Positions 1-12,900 of a stretch of 64,000 nucleotides of DNA are shown here, in pieces. The stretch is from contig LUCM01011144.1 in assembly GCA_008360955.1 (NCBI GenBank), forward strand, positions 124,001 to 188,000, read 5' to 3'. The notes under the pieces are model-generated. The model worked only from the letters and a program-made list of their open reading frames with translations, had not been told where the DNA came from and made no database searches. Made by a program: the position numbers and the translations under genes. The DNA is from Fasciolopsis buskii. Taxonomy: Eukaryota; Platyhelminthes; Trematoda; Plagiorchiida; Fasciolidae. Within the stretch, counting starts at the first letter, position 1. Every line of letters starts with the position of its first letter.

Positions 1-3000
1 GCGCGCTCTGAGGAAATGTGCTGCTTGCTTTCGATTTCGAGGAGACTGCGCCGTCATTTTGGTTGGTCAAAAATCCGGTTAATAACACTGTCACTGACGT
101 CCACTGTGGCAAGCTTCCTCAGAAGCGATGTGCTGTTAGTCGAGTTCTCTTGCAAAAACTTCACGACGTGAGTCAAGCTTTCCCTGAGATGAGCTGTGGT
201 TGGAGAAATAAAGCTGCGCATCCGCTTATGTTCAGGACGGTGATGCCTGTGGTTTATGCCGGGGTGATGATATAGGATTGTGAGGAGTCGCTTTTAGCAA
301 CTTGCCCCTCTTGCACCATGTTGGCCAGTTAAACCCTGGTTTCATTGTTTTTCACCGCATGGATCTTTTAGGCCTCTACCGAGAATAGGTCCCTATATTG
401 AGGATTGATATACCCCACCAGCACTGGTCTAAAAGAGCCTTCTAGTAATTGTTGCTTCTATTTGCCCAGTCTCAGCACTCGCTTTTTGGGTGCATGGGCC
501 CACGACTTTGAGGAGATCAACCACCATTGAAAAAATCTAGTTGGTCTTCTGGTGTCTCTGCCTGCAGAGGGCTTCGGTTGTCTTGTTTGTCACTATGTTC
601 CTTAGCTAACCACGTGCTATTTCAGCTGTGCAATCTAAGACAGTCTTTGAGTCAGTGAGTAATAGCACGGTTTTCGGTAACTCTTGGATTCCAGATTCGT
701 GCTTTAATAGGACATTGAAAACATTGATCGACGGTGGATAAGGTTTTCATGTGATTTGCCTTGGCCGTTATGACTGAAGCCGAGCCGTACCGTACTTGTG
801 GTCTTGACTGGCTTTGACACTGCTCATACCGCGCTATCCCCCGTATCGATCTTAGGCTTTTCAACCGCCTGGTTCTTAAGGGGTATCGGTGAACGTATGT
901 ACCAGTTACTGGCGTCATTATCAGATATGTGTTCCACCCCGTCACACCACAGGATGCACTCTGAACTAGCCCACAGTAAACTTTGGGTGGCCTAGTGATC
1001 TAATTGTTTAGGCGGGAGTTTGTTTTACTAATTGCAGAACAAGACTGTTAGGCACTACAATAAATGCCTACCTTGTTTAACGCAATCGAACAGCCATCCC
1101 TCTCAAATGGACATACTAGTGGAAAGGGTGACTTCAGTTCCCACCTCCAATTTGGCTCAGCAAGGTTCGGGTCTGAGCACCAATAGTCTCAAGAACCGAA
1201 GAAATATCAGACAAAATCAGCGCAGAGTAAAATGATGCGTGAGCTCTGAAAACTGTTCACCATTATCAAGGGAGTGAAGAGCCTCTGCGGGAAAACCCTA
1301 CCATGGCATCAAACTGGGAACTGCACCTGAACCCGACAACAAGTTCACCGGCGTACGGGCTCAATTGGAGTTCGATAAAGTCAACAGCAATCCCCCAAGC
1401 TTTCCTTAGGGCACTTCTTTCAGTCACCAGCTGTGGTGATCTTGACGCCAAGCAGCAAGGGTGTACCTATGATTGCACCCCGGAGGTCCCTTGCGCATAC
1501 ATTTGGTGCACCTCTGAGCGTATCCCACTGAAGCAAGGAAACTTACGCTCAGAAGAAGGCCAGCGATAACCACTGAAGGCGCCGATATATCTCAAGTCGA
1601 GGAATTTCTCGTATTGCGGCAGCGGTCCTCACTACTTACGCCAACAACACGTCCTAATTCTACGTAATATAACTGTCTTAGCGAATAACAGGATAAAGCC
1701 ATTTTGCTTTTGCAGTAAAGCTGCACTTTTATCAATCTCTAAGCTGCGGAAAAAAGCAGAAATCTAATCAGGACCATTTCTGTATCATTTACTCTTCACT
1801 GAGCGTAGATTTACGCCATTTACCGAACATGCCTAACCGAGGTCTACTTGAAGAAATTAATTCAAGTTTCTCACTGGCTTAAGCTTCTAGCCACTGGCCG
1901 GTATTCAAAGCAGCTGAAAGGAACAGAACGTGTTCGTCAGAGACTGATATAATCACTTGCTATTATACGCAGCGCAGTGGTCCAAGTCCGCTTATTGAAT
2001 TTGTCTGCACAGCATGGTGAACTCTTTCATTACTTCATTTTCAAGTGTTTTGAGGTCATCCCACGTGGTCCTTGCAGTTTCTAAATGCAATACATTTATT
2101 TGCCGAAAAACATACACTAGTTTATGCATCACATATTCGTGAGGTTTGTTGCTCTTTGGTTGCTCATATTTGGTGTACCCCTTACGCCTAATGAACTTTT
2201 GTTCTGCTTAGAGTGGCATCAAACTAATTCAGCATACTTACTTGTATGTCGAGGTGTAAGTGAATCTCGGACTGAAAAAATGGCTAATGCACGACCGGTT
2301 TGCATGTTGTCAACTAGACTGCCAGCCACTGGAGGTGTCCGACCCATTGTTGTCCTCCTCGACCGCCCGCAACATATCCACCAGCGTTGGTGGTTATGGC
2401 GAGGTTGCGACATCAACATTAATTGAACTCTTTTTCTATGGCCGTTGCCCTTTGTCACAGGTGTCTAACAAGCAATACGGTCTCCTTCCACGAAAAATCC
2501 GAAGGGACGCCTAGAAAGTGCAGCATTCTTTCTCGAATCCGTTCATCAATTCAGTAGAATCCGTTAATGGCAGTTTGAACAAGTCCTAAAAGTGTGTCCT
2601 GATGTTTGCCTGTTCGTAACTGACAAAAACTTTCTGCAAATAGGAAGGCTTACCGAAAACCTTGGTAACATGCACAGCTCGTCGGCGATGGCATATTCAG
2701 CTTTGTCATTTTTTCCAATTTAGAAGAAGGTAAGCGGATCCACATCGCTGCACCACCAATTTCCACCCTAGAGTGGTGCACAACAGGTATTGCGTTGTCA
2801 TCCAGGAATTCAACTGCAAAGTACATCTGGTAGAAAGTGTAGTGAATTTACTCATGTTTGAAGTTAGCGTAATATATTGAACAAATATGGGAAATTACAT
2901 TTTTTCCGGGTGAGTGTCACGTGACAAACAACCTTGACGGTACACAAGGAAATGTCATCCTTTTACACCATATCTTTCGATGAAATGATACGCACAATGC

Positions 3001-3244
3001 CCTCATTTAGCCGCGTTTCATGGTGCTTACGTCAGATGACCACAACGGTTAAGGAAACAAATTTGACACTTTCCAGTAGGATCGCACCATAAGTTGTTGA
3101 TCCTGTGTGTCCACTGGAAATCATTCACTAGGAAGATACTGCCAAGACATGCATGCGTGAGGATGGTTATTCCGACAGCCATTTTCTGAACAAAAGCGTT
3201 ATCTGGCTTACAGAGCTGACACTGCGTTACGATCCGTAGAATGA
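1..3244. other. No recognisable gene or element
   Basis: Only short open frames without family features are seen. The longest (2124-2426 plus, 652-945 minus) show no motif or splice context I trust. It is probably intergenic DNA with eroded repeats. Confidence 0.5.
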
Positions 3245-3850
3245 GATTAGTACAGACTAACCTTGGCTGTTCTTTCCAAAATGCACCGGAATATCTGCTC
3301 CGGGAGCGTTTTCCTGGATGCTGTTACTCCGTATAACTCGCATGAACTAATCAAAGGGGAAAGTGGAGGACTTAACCAAAGAACGCAACATCTCCACATC
3401 GTCCAGTACATGTATCCAGCTGTGCACATTAAACACGCCTTCGTCTTCCTCGTACAACGATATCTGCAGTGCAGCAATACGCCAAGCATTGTTTTTAATA
3501 AACCGTCGATACTGTTGATGCAATTTATCCCTGCGTGAAGACAGGGAGCTTGATGACGGTGATGAATGAAGAATATTCCTTAATGTAAGTGGGCTTAGGT
3601 GCAACAGTAATTGGCGGAACTTCGAGGCTTTCCTTAAATAAACCTCGAACAATGTTCGAGATTTGCTGGAGAATCGACACGTTCGGCGGAAGTCAACCGC
3701 TCATCAAGAATGGACTTGAGAGAAGACCCAGTGGGTACTTTTCTGATTCTTCCGCCTCGATGCCTAATTCCATTTAGTCGTTTCGTTGTGCCAAGGTACA
3801 TGGCATTTATGTAATCCATGGGGAAAACATTCATCATGCACATCGTAAAC
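3245..3850 (-). pseudogene. CACTA-like (EnSpm) DNA transposase remnant, C-terminal half
   Basis: Two overlapping minus frames carry the order of motifs seen in the C-terminal half of animal CACTA-like transposases. The first (about 3843-3634) has VFPMDYINAMYLGTTKRL, matching the FPLDYMHLVCLGVMRRL block. After a frameshift near 3640, the second has KASKFRQLLLHLSPLTLRNIL in place of the WKATEFRQ..LGPV block. Further on come VFNVHSWIHVLDDV (the YNVHSLIHL..DV block) and STFPFD, after which a stop interrupts the frame. The N-terminal catalytic region was not found upstream. The assignment rests on motif order and on the related copy at 15.56-16.72 kb. The copy is clearly non-functional. Confidence 0.72.
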
Positions 3851-6800
3851 GCTTAAAATAGTGACGATCCCTGTGATGCTGCTGTTGTCTTCTGGACCTG
3901 AAGTCTCTATTGATCCTAAGCTCTCCGTTGTTTGGTGTAAAAACCACAGTGCAGTCTTGGCAAGGAGCTAAACAAGGCCATATTTGTTGAGAAGAACATT
4001 CGTTTGTTTTAAGACTGCCTGCACTGATTGCACTTCTAGTTCTGTACGCACGTTCTGTTGCAAACTCTCAAGGATTTTCTGCATACCCTACTTATTCCCG
4101 AAGTGCACCTACTTCCCGGAAAATTCTTCCTAATCTTTGTGCGTCGAGGGATATCTAACAATGTTTCAGGATCCTTAGGCAATTCAAGCTGCAGTTCTCG
4201 AAGGCCACGCAAAAAAGCCGTGAATCAGTTCACTGTCAAATCTCCTGGTAGAACCATTTTTTGGCAATCCCTTTTGCATTTAGTGGATGCGCGGGATAAT
4301 CATAGTGGCGTTCTTTGCTGAGTGATGAGTCATCCTTATATAAAGGAAGTAACTGTAATTCTCGCTGAATTTTCGCAAGCAGCTTCAGGAAATTCAGTGC
4401 TAACACTATTCCCAGATTCGAAATCACTGACACCATGTACGGCTTGCTGAGAATCTTTCATTTTGGAGTACTCAACTTGCGACACAAGTGGGTGTCTGAA
4501 ATTGATAAAACCACATATAACACTAAGAAAAACAGTTGCTGCTGTTTTTGGTACCGATAGCGCTACTTAAAAGCAGTATTAGGCCACGAAGAGCTCGATC
4601 ATTTTTAATTGCTGAAGCCTCCCTTTGTAGTCGCACATGAAAGCTCAAGAGGTTAAATGGCAATCTAATTAATCGCTGCATACGACCATCGTTGCGAGTG
4701 GAGAAGAGTAACGTGGTCGTCGTGACACAGCGAACGGAAATAAATGGGAAGCGTATGACGCTAGCGTCTCACAAGCATCTAGATGGGTCAAAAACCATGA
4801 AGGCTATCACCTCAGCATCTACCTGCAGCGCGCTAACGTTTGAGCAGGTTAAAACAATAGATGTGTTGACTTTAACAAGAAACACTGACTTGATCCAATG
4901 AAATATAATTAAAATTATAACATGTTGCCAAAAGTTACTGAGAACCCAAAAAATGGTGGCCCACTTGAAACGAATTTTTCTAAAATATCCAGAATGATGT
5001 TCGAAAAGATCAAGGATTCCCAGAAGTGTTAGAAAGATTTTTCGATGGAGGGTAAGCTTGTTCCCGCATTTTAAAGACCAAACAAAATAACTGATTGACG
5101 GGAAACATCTTGGTAATCGTGAAAGTATTAAAATGAACAATCAGGGGACACCCAGGAATTTCTATGCTGCCTGGGACACCAGTTCTCGATGTCGTTGCCC
5201 ATGTGAGCAACTTTGGACTAGGTCCAAATTTGAAACGGAAAAACGTGGGGCAGCGATACTGATGCCCCAAGGCTACGTCGGGGGCTAGCCCCAAGTTCGA
5301 TTCTAGGTTGAAGCTAAGCTCTAGGTTTAGAAGAATCTGCTAAAAAACCTCAATTTCCAAAATGCAACCGACTTCTTCTTCAGTGCAAAATCTCTAAGCA
5401 GTGTTCCCACTCTGATGAGGGCAATAACACTGAACGGAGCAATTTTCTCCAATATTTGCAGTCGAAAGAGCCAAAATGGATGTTCGACAGACTTCAAGTA
5501 TTTCCAAGTGCGGAAGCTAATCCGTAGAAATGCCTAATGTGTTGCCCTTCATTTCTTGATTATGGCAAGCTAGCCTAATGACATCTGCGAAAATGAAATA
5601 AAAATTGACTTGATTAAAATATTGTCAAATGAACAATTCTAAAAATCTCCATTTTTAAAGCACCTATAAACCGTTTACCGAAATACCACAAGCTGTATAG
5701 CATTTATTGAGTTGCGCATTTACAAGTTTACTTGCGACCTTTATTGTGAATGATATAATTTTAATAACACAGCATTGTTGGTAAATGTAATTCACCGACG
5801 TTTCGACTTCCGTGAGTGGTCTTTCTCCGAGCAAGATTAGCTATCAAATAACTGAAGAAATGTTCACAAGCCGACGGATGGACAATTGTCTGTTTCTGTG
5901 TGTGTGTGTGTGTGTGTGTGTTAGTGAATGTATACATTGGCAATATAAACCAATACGTGGCGCATCGATTTTTTGATGCGCCACTTACCTCTTTCGGTCC
6001 TGATATATACTTGCAACCATCGATAACCATTTTCAATACAACCTTACTACCGCTATTATGTCACGTAGATAACAGAAACCGGGATCATTACGGTGTGACC
6101 CAAAGTAATTTGCACCACGCACCTTATGCATATCATAAAAATGATTTCCTTAACGGTCCACGTCAGAGTAAACCGAAGTATTCCTATCTACTTACCCGCT
6201 GCTTTTAATCCCAGAGCCGCGGTCGCGAGAGTGATGCAATCACTCCGTCGCATGCATTTCTTCGTTTACAAATAGCGGTTTGCTTCCAGCTACATCTTTG
6301 AAACAACGAAATTTTAAGTGCACAGGACTACCTTTAGCTTTGCACCGACTGTGTATCGATATTCTTTGGAAGTCACCCAGCCAGCAGCAACTTGCTGTCA
6401 ATTATTCATCCATCACGGCTGACAGCCTTCATTTTACTGGACTTCAACGATCCCGAATTACATAACGTCTGAGCTTGGTGACCTAACATTGTTGCTGAAA
6501 ACAAAAGAAACTTTCCACGCTGTTAAAAATTTTCGGTGTCCATATTGTATCACTCAAGCGGTTTAGTTATTCTGAGTTTTTGACAGGCTACTTTTTTCTG
6601 CTACTGAAGGACTACTTAAGCCCCTAGCACTATCGTCAGGGAGCCAGTATTCGCAGTCAGACTATCCACTATTTTCCGCAGGTATTCTATGGAATACGGC
6701 ATCTTTCCTGGCTCACAAAAGCATACATAGGAAATGTAATGTACGCCTACGGGGTAATCAGCGCATATGATGCACCAAGTGCACTTGTGAACGGGTCTTA

Positions 6801-8044
6801 TACAGGCTGAAAAATATGGCCAAAGTAGATAAGTTACAAGAACAATTTTCCTACTTTATCTGGAGGTCAGTCCCGGGACTTTCACACACGAACTTGGGCT
6901 ACACCAAACTGTTGCCTACTACCAGAGTAGGCGGATTATAATAGGCAGATTTGAGATTCAAGCTTCCGGCCTTTTTTGCTGACAAGTTTAATCCACTTGG
7001 CTATCGCCGGTAGATGAGTGCTCGCCGTACGCAAAGCTGAAGTCTATTAACCTCGATCCACTTTGACAGTATGATCCCCCCTGTTGTTGTGGGAGAAGGC
7101 TCTTTGCCTTCTGCCTCTTATTTATGAAAGGGTTTCACCGGACCATAAGTAATTGTTTGATCGTCAGATGTAGATGGCTTGTCTTTCCTTAATGAGCCTG
7201 AAAAAGGGTACTTGGTTCTGGAGTCAGTTTTCTGCAGGAACAAAGTGCATCCATGGAGGGGAAGCATGTGAGTGCGTTCAGGACGGTTGTCCAGCATTTC
7301 GACGTCCTCCACTGGAAGGCCGCACTTCGATAAGCAGCAATTCTTCCTATCATAGGGGCAAACATACTGTTGCCACTTTGTCTCACTCGGACGTTCTACT
7401 CCACCACTATCATGATATTTGCAGCACATCGGTCTGCTAGCGCCAACCTCATGATCCTGAGAGAATGCGTTTAGTTCTTGAGGTATGAAAAAGGCTTCTT
7501 AGTCACAATGCATTCATTGGTACGAGAAAAATATAGAAAATATTTTCATTAACCAAGAAGTCACAATGGAGGAAATCACACTAGAACTGCAAAGAAAGAC
7601 AAATGACAAATATTCATTGGTGATTCTATGGAACGGAGACTTAGTTTTTCGAAGTCGATACTCAGATGTTCTAAGGTTGAGTAACCTTTACGAATGAGCT
7701 GATAAACGGCTTGTAAAACGTGGGTTTGTGCTTGGCGCAAATCAATTGCTTTTGAATTATTGTTCTAAAATTTTCCAGGAAAAAGGCAAGATTGTCATGC
7801 AAAAAACGACCGAGCGCTGGTCTGCGGACAATCTGAATTCGGTCTCCGAGAAAATCACTACTTTCGAACGACTTCATCTATGCCTTAGGCTTCCTCTGCA
7901 ACTGAATGATTTCGCTCCGTGGATGATAGAGGATGCAAAACGAAGGCCACTGATAACTCACTTTGAGTAAGATTGGTGGGTATTACATTATCAAAATCGT
8001 CAGGCTGAACCACAGGCGGGATGTGCTTATTAGTTCTTGTATCA
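3851..8044. other. Unassigned intergenic stretch
   Basis: No gene recognised. It contains one TG microsatellite near 5.9 kb. The minus frame at 7118-7429 (103 codons) has several cysteines, but I could not connect it to a family. CACTA remnants may extend into 3.85-4.4 kb without visible motifs. Confidence 0.4.
5898..5920. repeat. (TG)n microsatellite
   Basis: Uninterrupted TG dinucleotide tract of about 11 units; on the minus strand it encodes a THTHTH run in a spurious frame. Confidence 0.95.
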
Positions 8045-8220
8045 TTTTATCTTTTATTTCCTTTATTAATTAAACAACAATGCACATCATTTTTCAGGAA
8101 GGGAGCCGCAGCCAACAGAAGGCTTCCAATTGGGGAAGTTGACCGGCGATGAGAGAATTCGAACCCTCGACCTCCACGTCCAAACGCCACTGCCTTATCC
8201 GCTTGGCCACCACCGACCAA
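8045..8220 (-). repeat. tRNA-derived SINE
   Basis: The minus strand begins with a tRNA Leu/Ser-like head. A Box A-like TGGCCAAGCGG lies at 8199-8209 and a Box B-like GGTTCGAATTC near 8155-8165, spaced as in an RNA polymerase III promoter. About 100 nt of unrelated body follows, ending in an A/T-rich tail around 8045-8075. There is no clean cloverleaf or CCA end, so this is a retroposed SINE rather than a working tRNA gene. Confidence 0.65.
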
Positions 8221-8599
8221 GATGCTCGAATTGACTAGAATCTCATGGATTCGTAGAAAAAGTATTTAGTGAGAAAAAAAAGTAAATTTTATTCAGTTAG
8301 TGGACAGATTTTGCCAGAACAACCACTGCGATTAGCATGAAAACATCTCCCTAGATTTTCTTTGAACTTTTAAGCTTTGGGAAGCAGGTGGCTTGAGAAT
8401 CTGAACAAAACATTCGGGATCCGGTTTTATTGTTCTTTAGGATTTTCATTATCTTAGCGGTCGAGCCATTGTAGTGACGCAATCGCACCCATAATTTCAA
8501 GGCAAACCATATTTCTCTGCAGCATACATACACCGTTTCAAAATGAAATCATTTTTATGACATGCTTGGAGCTTTAGTGTGGTGAGAAAATCATATCCC

Positions 8600-8818
8600 C
8601 TGGACTCGAAGGTTCAGTACTTGAGACGGAGATCAGCAGCCATGAGCCTGAAACATGTACTGGCACAGAATCACATAAGATCTCGTTAAGCGGGGCGTGG
8701 TGATTAACAGACCGACATGGAGTCACCACCTCCCTGCGAAGAGACAGAACGATCTAGAATTCAAACCTCTGGCTTTTCCGAGGTGACTAACTTCCACCGT
8801 ACTTGACCACCGCCGATT
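8600..8818 (-). repeat. Degenerate tRNA-derived SINE-like repeat
   Basis: The minus strand has TGGTCAAGTACGGTGG (Box A-like, about 8793-8808) followed by AGGTTTGAATTC (Box B-like, 8757-8768), the same order as the SINE at 8.05-8.22 kb. Its body differs from that copy but resembles the repeat at about 9.76-9.96 kb. Confidence 0.45.
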
Positions 8819-9759
8819 AAACTAGTTTCTTCAACACTATCATCTCCTGCGAGAGGGTAAGTCAGGTTTATGGATATCGCGGAACATGGCTTACTACACA
8901 CGCGGTTAGAGGTGAGCTCAGTGCAGATTACAATTAAACTTCCGTAATTCAGCCAAGGACCTGTCATTTTCTATGGTACTATTTCACTTTTTGAGTCGCC
9001 CACCAAGGCTTAAACAATAAACAGAAAAAGGAATAAGACAAAGTGCTTGTTTGGTCAGTTATGATTCGGTTAGCCCAAAAATATGGACAAATCCCTGCTG
9101 CAACCGACGTTTGAGTTGGACGGAGGGTTTTTCTGTATCGGCATCTCTTTAGTTCTTCATTGTGCACCTTGTCACATTATTTGACTCGGAGGGTTTGCCG
9201 TGAGCACCTGCTATCAAGAACCTCCAGTTGGTTACGCACAGTTGTCGGTGGTCAGGCTCTGCAACTTTTAGTTGACTTTTGACTGATATTGGCCGACCCA
9301 CATTTTTGGGAGGATCCTGGTACGTAGTTGCTAGTAGACCTTCAGGAATGCCTTTGTTATTCAGCAAGCGACCAAAAACTGGGGATTCATACAACCCTGT
9401 GGCCTGCACGAACTCCCCTGGTAGCCGCTCGATCCCGTCCACCTATGTGGTAGTATGTCTTCACATAGTTGGTTTTAGGTCTTAGTTACCATGACGTCGG
9501 TTTGGTCCTTCTTTTCAAGGGTTTGCCTGGCTGTAGCACCTAATGTATGCCATAAGTTTGTGGAACCAGTGGTGACATCAGGGTAACTGTTGGGGACCAT
9601 GAACGTGGGAGGTACTTAAAAGGGCCGACATCTTACCACCGCGGAGGTGCTGATTGCCTCCGACATACTAAATACATACATGACCTGGTAGAAAGTTAAA
9701 TATACTGTGGCTTGGGCAGCCAGCAGTTCTTATTACATGCTTCATGCATCAGAATGGTG

Positions 9760-9965
9760 GACTGGGAATACATCATAGGCACCGGGATCTAGCATACATG
9801 GGGAGAGAGACCGGCAACCACGAACCTGAAGCTTACTTGCTAACTTTAACATGGCTGTCTGGACTAAGGGATAAGTCGGTCCCGTGGATATGGCAGATTG
9901 CCATTGATCGAATGCACGGCTGCAGGTCAAATCCCAAAACTTGGGCTGACACGGAACCACACAGA
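9760..9965 (-). repeat. Diverged repeat related to 8.6-8.8 kb
   Basis: The 3' part on the minus strand (CTTCAGGTTCGTGGTTGCCG) aligns with TTTCAGGCTCATGGCTGCTG of the 8.6 kb repeat, and a GACCGACTTAT block also matches. By eye the similarity is about two thirds. The upstream GC-richer stretch 9.15-9.70 kb may be part of the same or another repeat, but I have no second copy to prove it. Confidence 0.35.
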
Positions 9966-12900
9966 GTTTCAGTAGATCAGGTGCTGCAACGAGCTGGGCG
10001 GCAGCGAGTTGCTATTTGCCGCCTAGAGTAACACCTTCATAAAAGGGCTGTGAATGATGATAAAAACCGATAACTTTCCGTGTTCCAAAACCAAGTCGGA
10101 ATAAGTGGTTACAATTCTAGACAAAAGGGTTTATTTCCTTCGAACCTGTCTAATACTTCGAGACTTTCAGACTTGATTTCCGAGTGGTTTTCCAGTCGTT
10201 TGCATGATGCAATCTGAAAGTTTTCGGTTGATTTGCGCTGCTACAAACCGTTAGTAGTTTCTGGGTGGTTTAAGAGTGGTGTTCGAGTGATTTGAGTTCA
10301 AAACGTTTAATAGCACATGACCATATCACAAATCGGATTCCTTATCCCAATTAACCTATTGCCTTTACCCCAAATTTGGTTTGCCACCTACGCGCATTCC
10401 TTTGGTTGCCATGGCATTACTCAGCAGGAAAAAAGGCAGACACAAGCAAATGTAACGAAGATTTTTATGTGACAAAATAAAAAATGTACAAGATTTTGTC
10501 GTGATCAGTGATTAGTGAAAGATTTTTAGTTTCGCATGTTCTACCGTTTGTTCTAAAAGGGGAAATGAATGGAAGGAAATTAGTACAACCATGAATGGAA
10601 TGAATTTAGATGGTGTCATCAATGAGTAAGCGATATGCTCACTAGCAGTGTAATGATAAGGTAGCTTGTCATATTGGATATTTCTGCACATTATTCATAA
10701 GCAACATAAATCATGCGACAGCTTTTGTTATTTTTACGAGTGTAGGTATAAATATGCTGATTCAGCATTTACGTATATACATTTAATTCCCGCCAATCCA
10801 TTTATATTACAGCCCACTGAAACATTTGTAGCAAGGAAATGTTCTTCCCTTCAAGGTTTAACAGAATGGTGGTGCAAGTGGAATTGGACACCACTCAAAT
10901 GATGCACGTAAAAATGTTTAACTAGAAAGAGACATGTGGTTATGTGGCAGGTTTATAAGCAAGTCACATGAACCAGCCAGGCGCAGCTTCACACCGTCCT
11001 GTGTGGATAGACAGCCAATGAGAACCGTAAAGACAAGCGGTCGTGAAATCCAAGCATTCGGCAAAGATGATTAGACGGAATGAATTCCACCAATCGGGGA
11101 ATCTTCAACCTTGTGTATAAACTCATGAGCTATAAATACAACTTGAACTTGTTTCCATTTTTTCGTGATATCCTTCTTTACTTCATTCTTGTAGCTTGGC
11201 TCGAGGCTAATTAAGTACTTATTAGCAACTCGTATCCGCTCGTTACCGTGAATAACAGACTCCCGTATTCTAATTACAGGTACAAATATTCTAGTGACGG
11301 GTAAAAGGTTAGGACCTTATCGTTCTGTGTTTGAAGGTGGTATTTTTATAACAAAATTACCTACTTTCTTTCTGCACAATAGCGCGGAGCTTGGGACCTG
11401 AGGGCACTCTGATACGTTAAATTTCTATCACCATATTTTCTTCATTTGCATCAGTACTCAACGATTGCTATCTCTTGCTGATGTCCTCCAAACTGAAGCA
11501 TGAGTCGGTTTTAAGAACGCAGTAGAGGCTTTCTTCATCTCAACAATAGTAACAGCCAGCAATCTTACTTCCACATCTATGCGCTTCATCAAAAAACATT
11601 GTATTGTGTTGCTAGTAATAATTGAAGTGTTCGATGTTGACGGTAATCAGCTTATATACTTATTGGTTTTAGAGGTCAAAATAACCGGTAGGCCTACCGC
11701 AATTTCGCCAGGTTGCGAACAAGTACCTACTCCCAGAGCTATGCGGAAGGTGAAACAAGTGTATATGAAGCTCACACAAGTTTGCACGCGCCCACTTTGG
11801 TGTTTTCACAAAAAATCCTCACTGGACACAGTGTAAAGGCTTCTCATCATGTTTCATAATCCTCCCATATCGCTGTCAGCTCAACAGCCCAAACATAGTC
11901 GTTTAAAAAACCAAACAACTGAAATGTGGTGTCCAGTTAACGGATATAAGAGGAGATATTTTACGGCAGTAATAAAACTTTGGGTGTGATTAGATCTATA
12001 GTACTTATAGGCTCTTACCTCCTCTTTGATGAATAACCAGGTTATCCATAATAGTCCACCTGTAGGCATACGCGTGATACGTATTGTATGCGAATACAAC
12101 ACGTGCGCTTAGTGACTGTCCACGGCTTCCAACAGTATTCACTGCCTTACTGAAGCAGACATCACTTCAATGTGTTGGTGCCTTCATGTGGCAGATCACT
12201 AAGAAACAAGTCAAAAACTAATTATTTAATGGACGATCTAGACAAACACATGGTAAGACACTTTACAACAAAGTTCATTGGGAAACATTTACGACGATAA
12301 TTAAGTATTAGATTAAGCTTGTACCAACTCGACGTTATCAATAATTGGCCACTTAAAACACTAGTAACGGGGATCACGATACGCATATTGTATGGCATCG
12401 AAATAGCCAGTAATCCACCATCAGTGACGGGAATCATTGCAAACCACTGTTAGTGACAGATTATTGACGCGTATGTGGTAACATTCAGTATCTCCTACAA
12501 ACATCAGCAGAAACATGGACGAAACAAGTCATTACACAATATGGCACCAGCAATGTCCGACTTGTGATCCTGGAGATGGATCAAACAAAAGGTGCTAAGA
12601 ATAAGGATTATTTTTCATTTCCGTTTACTGTAGAACACGTTATGACTTCGCAAATCACTCGCTTCATGCGAAACAGCCGCAAATGAAATCACGCGGCAAC
12701 CACCATGAAAATGGTTTGTGCTACATGGGTTGGGCATGGAGTATGCAATAACTTAGCGGACGTTACACTGTTTCTTTCACTTTATCCACTATTGTTATTT
12801 CCACCGTTGCTCTGACGGAGCTAGGCCCGTAGATATTCTTTTGGATAGTGGGGCAACATCCTAGCTTTTGACGCTTCGTCCGATGTTTGCCACACAGGAT

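Noticed and set aside
5411..5440. CTGATGAG as a hammerhead core
   Set aside because: No following GAAA and no flanking helices.
8150..8220. Functional tRNA-Leu or tRNA-Ser gene
   Set aside because: Box A and B-like sequences exist, but no full cloverleaf or anticodon arm could be built, and a SINE body with an A/T-rich tail follows.
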